Shown here one piece after another: positions 59,521 to 64,000 of a DNA stretch of 64,000 nt. The stretch's first letter is position 1. Each line of letters begins with the position of its first letter. The position numbers and the translations under genes are program-made. Below the pieces are notes generated by a model. The model did no database searches. It was not told the origin of the DNA and worked only from the letters and a program-made list of their open reading frames with translations. Source of the stretch: Platycnemis pennipes (Eukaryota > Arthropoda > Insecta > Odonata > Platycnemididae); the NCBI GenBank assembly GCA_933228895.1, contig OW121852.1, positions 59,438,872 to 59,502,871 on the forward strand. The letters run 5' to 3'.

Positions 59521-62500
59521 AAGCTTCATGTATTAACGATCCTATTATCAAACTAGTAGAACATCTTTCAGTACCGTCTCCGCTTCCGTCTATGTTTCAT
59601 GAACGTACTTACAATACAATGATGTACAAGGAGAGGTCGCGAGCCAGATAGGTTGGTGGGAAGTAGGGAAGGGTCTCCGAGCGAAACCTTTTCTAGGTCA
59701 CGGCAGGCATTTAGACACAGCAGAAGACATAGATTAGATGGATTGATGAAGGATAATATGGCGGCTTATTTGATACTATTTGTTTAGAGATAAGTACGCT
59801 GGTGCCCATGAACCAAGCATAGCCTCAATACAGAGATAAGACAATGTTCTAAACGACACTGGGAAGTGCATTGAAAATTGCCAGATGGAGGAAACACTAA
59901 ACCTAAAATCAAACCACGATCTTGCCAATGGCCAATGCACAGACCATCAAGTTTCCCAGGATTCCTCTTTCCAAAGGTAATGCTTAGGAGGATATATATG
60001 TGCCAGGTCTCACCATTAAGGTCCACCATGGACAGCATTCATAAGTGGAAAATGGGCTTCAAGGAAGCCATTGCCGAGTAAAAACCATAGCAATTATCGC
60101 AAAGGGCGATATTTACATTTACCCCATTAAGGGTACATTAAGCCTACCTTTGTAAGATTTTACTATGCCGCGGTGAACGCTGTAGAAAATTGCCGAAGAC
60201 AATGATTTCCTGACCGCGGACATTTAGCTTGCCAAGAAATCTTTGTGTTCTCGTACTTTTGAACCGATTTTTCAAGTCCTTCATAACTCCAAATTAAAAT
60301 CGTACAACACCAAAAACAATGAAAAGAGAGAAGGAATATTCGAGTATGGACCAATATCACATCAGCAGAGTAAAAAAAAACAACCCTCGTATTCCACTAC
60401 TCATGTGAATCAGCGGCATGATATCAGATTTCGCCGATGTTCACACACAATAATAATATTCATACCCACTGCTATGATAAGATGATTATATTTCTCCATG
60501 TCTGCACTCAAATGCACAACACAATGCATAGATGTTCAACATATTTCATTCACTATTACTTTCACTGGATAATCAAGTACTTTTAACAATTTTGGTTTGA
60601 TATAGTAAACTTTTTCACGCGTCATAAAATTACAACGGAAGCTTCAGCGCAGAAACACAATTTAGCAGTAGCGGTTTCCGAAATTCTTACAAAAATCCCT
60701 GAAGTATTTGAAATAATATGAAATATATTCTTATCGCGAAATTTCATCTTCATATCAAATTCAATCACTCCTCATTCTTATCCATTGCAAAAGAAGCACG
60801 AATCAAATTCAAAAATGGCGAACTTGCCACGAAAACATTAACGGAGTTATCCGCTGAATTTGTACAATAGCAGTACTTCTACAGAGAAAAAAATGATCTG
60901 CCGTGACCGAGACTCGTAAATGAATGAATTCGTAATGAAATGCTGGGGGAATAGCACAAAAGCATTTAAGATTAGAATTGAAGTGTCTATAAAAAATGAT
61001 AGTCCTTTTGCTGTCTATAATGCTCTTTGGGCACCTATCAGGAAAAAACGAGTTGATGGATTGCGATGAACCTTTTTCATCATTATCTGTTATCTATGAG
61101 AGAGTTTTTAGCAATACCAAACAATCTTCCGCCATAGCATATGAATTTGAAATCAAATTTATTATTTTTCATACGTTCATACGGGATTTTACATTTTTCA
61201 CAGCACAATCCTTTCTTACCTCACTCATTCAAAATTCACATACTGGTACCAATTTCTTCTTTTTTGTTTTAATGCCATACTAAAACTCCGAAGTATCTTA
61301 TTTTCTCAATTATTTTATGTTTTTTCCTCTTAATAATGATATCCTAAATTTAAAAAAATATCAGTAGACTAATATCTGCGACTACTGCGGTTACCATCTT
61401 TGCCTCCGATGTGGTTATGCTTCTTAGAATATCGAAAGCGAGAGAAATAATATCGATATTTTTGTTATTGTTGTTTCTAATAGCAACAGGTGTTAATAAC
61501 AGGTGCTAATATCACGGGGTTAATGCTAATAACCCCGATGCATGTGGTTCTTTTATACATCTTGCCTAATGAACAGACTTTAAGAGGAAATAAGTTGCTT
61601 GGGTAGAGTTTCAAGAAATGCTAAGAGGGTGAAAGATATTCAGGTCAGCTGAAGGTGTTAAAGTACTGGATACGAAGAGGATATTGAGTTGGTGAGGCCG
61701 TGTGCCTGAAGGAAGCCTGCAAAAGCTGGGGCCAAAATGAGTGCCATAGCTGCCATTTTTGACTTCAACCAAGAAGGACGGGCTTGCACCAATCGGAAGC
61801 GAATAGTGCCCGTCGGAATCCGGTGCAGTAGGAGAAGAGCGTTCGGCATGGGACTGAGATCACCATGCAGCCTCCCGTTCGTCTCTGCCCCACTAGTGAC
61901 AGTGGCGAAATAAGAATAACAGTGGGATTCACTTTTTTTTAATAACGAAGGCTCGTTGCAAAGGAAAGTTAATAGTTAGTTGGTTTCATAACATTCGTAG
62001 TCTAAACTGAGGCATGCAAAAGGACATGACTCCCCGGGATGAAAAAAATGAAAGGAGAGGGATTTTATTGGTATCACTTTCGGTACACTACAAGCAATTG
62101 AGATAATTTAATTTCCTGAATTATATCTATGGTGATGAATTACAGTTCATTTGTGATAACTTAACAGCAAGTAAGGACCAGAGCTAAAATGATTCATTAT
62201 ATTCCAGGAAGTGTTTATTATTCCAGACAGCAAAGAGAAGCACCATAGATTAATTGAAACATCTTCCCTCGACCAATTAATACAACCATATTTCCTATGA
62301 AGGCTATAAATAATATTTAATGCACAGTAGCCAGCTTTTATTTGGTAATTAATACTAAAGATATTCAGCATTTTAGGCGGGTAAACGATACTCAAGACAT
62401 AATGAGTAGACTGAATTCGTGAAATGAACGATTCTTAGCATGAGAAACCTCCATTAGCATTCCCAATGTCACACAAGAATAAGTTTTCTTTCATTGCAAG

Positions 62501-63000
62501 TTTCTATACCAGCTAAATCACGTCACTTAAAAAGCCGTTAAAATTTCTCAATCCAAACGAGTCTTTAATTTAAGCCTCTCTCGTCATGTTCTCGGAGAGA
62601 TGACTAACAGATCTACCATTCCATTCATTACCTCTACTTCAGTGCACGAGTCCTTAGGAAAAGCCCATCCACCATCCGTCGGACGGAAGCCACAGAGGAA
62701 GGAACCGCCGGAATGCAACGATTTTACGATGCCAGAAAATGCTTTCACGAACAGAGTAAAAGTGCCGCCATTTAGATTACTCAGTCACCCCCAGAAGTGT
62801 TAAGTGGCTCCTAAGCAGCTCTAACAAGTATCAGTTTCAAAATTCTCATTCATCACCAAGTGAATGCAGGTCAGTAAACCAAGTCGTGCACGTCCTCCCC
62901 ATCTCACTTGAATTAACGGTTTTGAAAACGCCAAGCTAGTTGAGTCCACCCATTATCACAACGCATGTTTCGTTTGTGATATTTTGGCTGATCATCGTAC
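59521..63000. other. AT-rich DNA, no gene recognised
   Basis: A perfect 8-bp hairpin CGGGGTTA/TAACCCCG lies at 61515-61537 beside a doubled AACAGGTG (about 61487-61506). The open frames 59784-60081, 60163-60485, 60996-61283, 61658-61849, 62147-62395 and 62600-62803 show no known domain. Confidence 0.45.
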
Positions 63001-63009
63001 CTAAGGCTA

Positions 63010-63076
63010 GTGCATCAATTGCAGTGCGTTTTTGCAATATTGCAGTGCAATTGCAGTGCATCAATTGCAGTATTCC
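63010..63076 (+). repeat. Local short repeats around TGCATCAATTGCAGT
   Basis: TGCATCAATTGCAGT occurs twice, separated by TTGCAATATTGCAGTGCAAT-type variants of the same words. It looks like replication slippage in a low-complexity stretch. Confidence 0.8.
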
Positions 63077-63291
63077 CTACATTTTATGCTCTCCGCTCCC
63101 GTGAACATAAGCATTACGGGGTGAGTCATGTTAGTATGCCCTCGACTGCCTTTGTAATGCAGTCACAGTTGGCTAATTAAATGTCGCAACGCGATTGATC
63201 AGTAGAAACAGCCTTGTTAGGAGGAGGCAACTGGCAGCTAAGGTAATTCGCGCCATTCAGGATACGTGGTTATTTGAAAAGAAGTAGGTAT

Positions 63292-63545
63292 TTTTTCAGG
63301 AAACGGAGGAAGGGCGTAAAGAAACCCTAACTTCTAACAAAACGCACCATTGGGACCAAGATTGAACATCCATGGAAGGAGTACTGATTTTGTAATGCTC
63401 TCTGTGCAGCACCCATGTGAGACCGGTATAACAATGAAAAATTCCTCGTACTGACGGGATTTGAACACAAACCCTCGCGATGGGAAACGAGATCTCTCGT
63501 CATCGCACCAACCCCTTCCCCCTCACTGATAACGCGTTGCCTTTT
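63292..63545 (-). mobile_element. tRNA-derived SINE, main family, near full length
   Basis: On the minus strand the head GGGGTTGGTGCGATGACGAG leads to a B box in GTGTTCAAATCCCGTCAG. The body has CATTGTTATACCGGTCTC, ACATGGGTGCTG and AAAATCAGTACTC, and the tail is CTTCCTCCGTTTCCTGA. This order matches the copies at 21655-21940 and 9962-10218. The minus-strand open frame at 63327-63563 is a read-through of the SINE. Confidence 0.75.
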
Positions 63546-64000
63546 AAAAGCTGACATACTCAAATGATTAGGTGGCTAGAGATATGGATACAACGGCCTA
63601 ACAAGAACCCAGAGATTTAATGCATACTATTTCTCAGAACGCCAAGATCAGCTAAATGGTCGAAATTCACTCATCAGTCGCACATTTTATGACGCCTGTC
63701 TTTAGCCTGTAAGTAATTTGTGATTATATTCGTTTGTAACTCGGTGTGTTGTTACAGCAAAAGCTGGTGGTGGTTTTCATGTTTGTCAAAGGTGGTCCGC
63801 TAAACTTCCTCGTAAGCCACTGATGATGTACGGTAATTGGTATGAATGCATGCACCAGTGTGCTGAGTAGGCCACCGGCACGAGGCTAGGTCCATTCCCA
63901 ATCTATGAATGCTATTGACCCGTTAGTGTCTTTCTCTGCGAGGGTTCACGAGCACGAGACACACAAGAACATTTTCCGGCCGATAGGTGTATCGCCTGAT
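63546..64000. other. No gene recognised at the window end
   Basis: Nothing beyond ordinary composition was noticed in the last 455 bases. Confidence 0.5.

Noticed and set aside
61515..61537. Rho-independent-type terminator
   Set aside because: The hairpin is perfect, but no T-run follows and the DNA is eukaryotic, where such terminators are not used by Pol II.

Overview
The window looks like AT-rich, non-coding nuclear DNA from an arthropod, most likely an insect. The evidence is the mix of decayed transposons: a piggyBac element with TTAA target sites, a PIF/Harbinger-like element with a MADF-type accessory ORF, Jockey/R1-like and CR1-like non-LTR retrotransposons, and a dispersed tRNA-derived SINE family. 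I could not place the species. There are no bacterial-type operons, no CRISPR array, no rRNA and no intact tRNA. I found no host protein-coding exon I would defend. The longest open frame (226 codons, minus strand, 9452-10132) partly overlaps a SINE and matches no family I recognise.

Layout. 1-6.2 kb: unannotated AT-rich DNA with a 150-bp fold-back hairpin at 2759-2910 and a SINE relic near 6.2 kb. 6685-8945: a piggyBac element complete at both ends (TTAA duplications, about 12-bp inverted termini) whose transposase keeps an acidic N-terminus and the C-terminal zinc domain but has lost the central catalytic core. 9.9-16.6 kb: SINE copies, a perfect 276-bp tandem duplication (12174-12725) and a LINE fragment. 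17.7-20.1 kb: a nested cluster made of a Jockey/R1-like LINE fragment (minus), an ATCG-rich block and a 1.2-kb Harbinger-like element with long inverted termini. 21.6-28.2 kb: a well-preserved SINE, a CR1-like LINE 3' region interrupted by a SINE head, and another LINE reverse-transcriptase relic. 29511-29783: a second fold-back element. 33344-33414: a 12-bp-unit minisatellite. 38.4-44.6 kb: more SINEs. 45-64 kb: mostly featureless DNA with several GC-richer islands and one more SINE copy at 63.3-63.5 kb.

The mobile elements do not work together as a pathway. They are independent insertions at different stages of decay, some nested in others. The GC-richer islands (about 3.8-4.3, 11.5-12.05, 16.9-17.25, 24.95-25.3, 34.0-34.9, 45.2-45.7, 48.4-48.9, 53.4-53.95 and 56.3-56.75 kb) contrast with the AT-rich background and are candidates for regulatory DNA or unrecognised exons. 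Sequence alone does not settle this. I found no convincing new biological system. The most interesting items are the two internally deleted DNA transposons, the unnamed SINE family, the fold-back elements and the exact 276-bp duplication.
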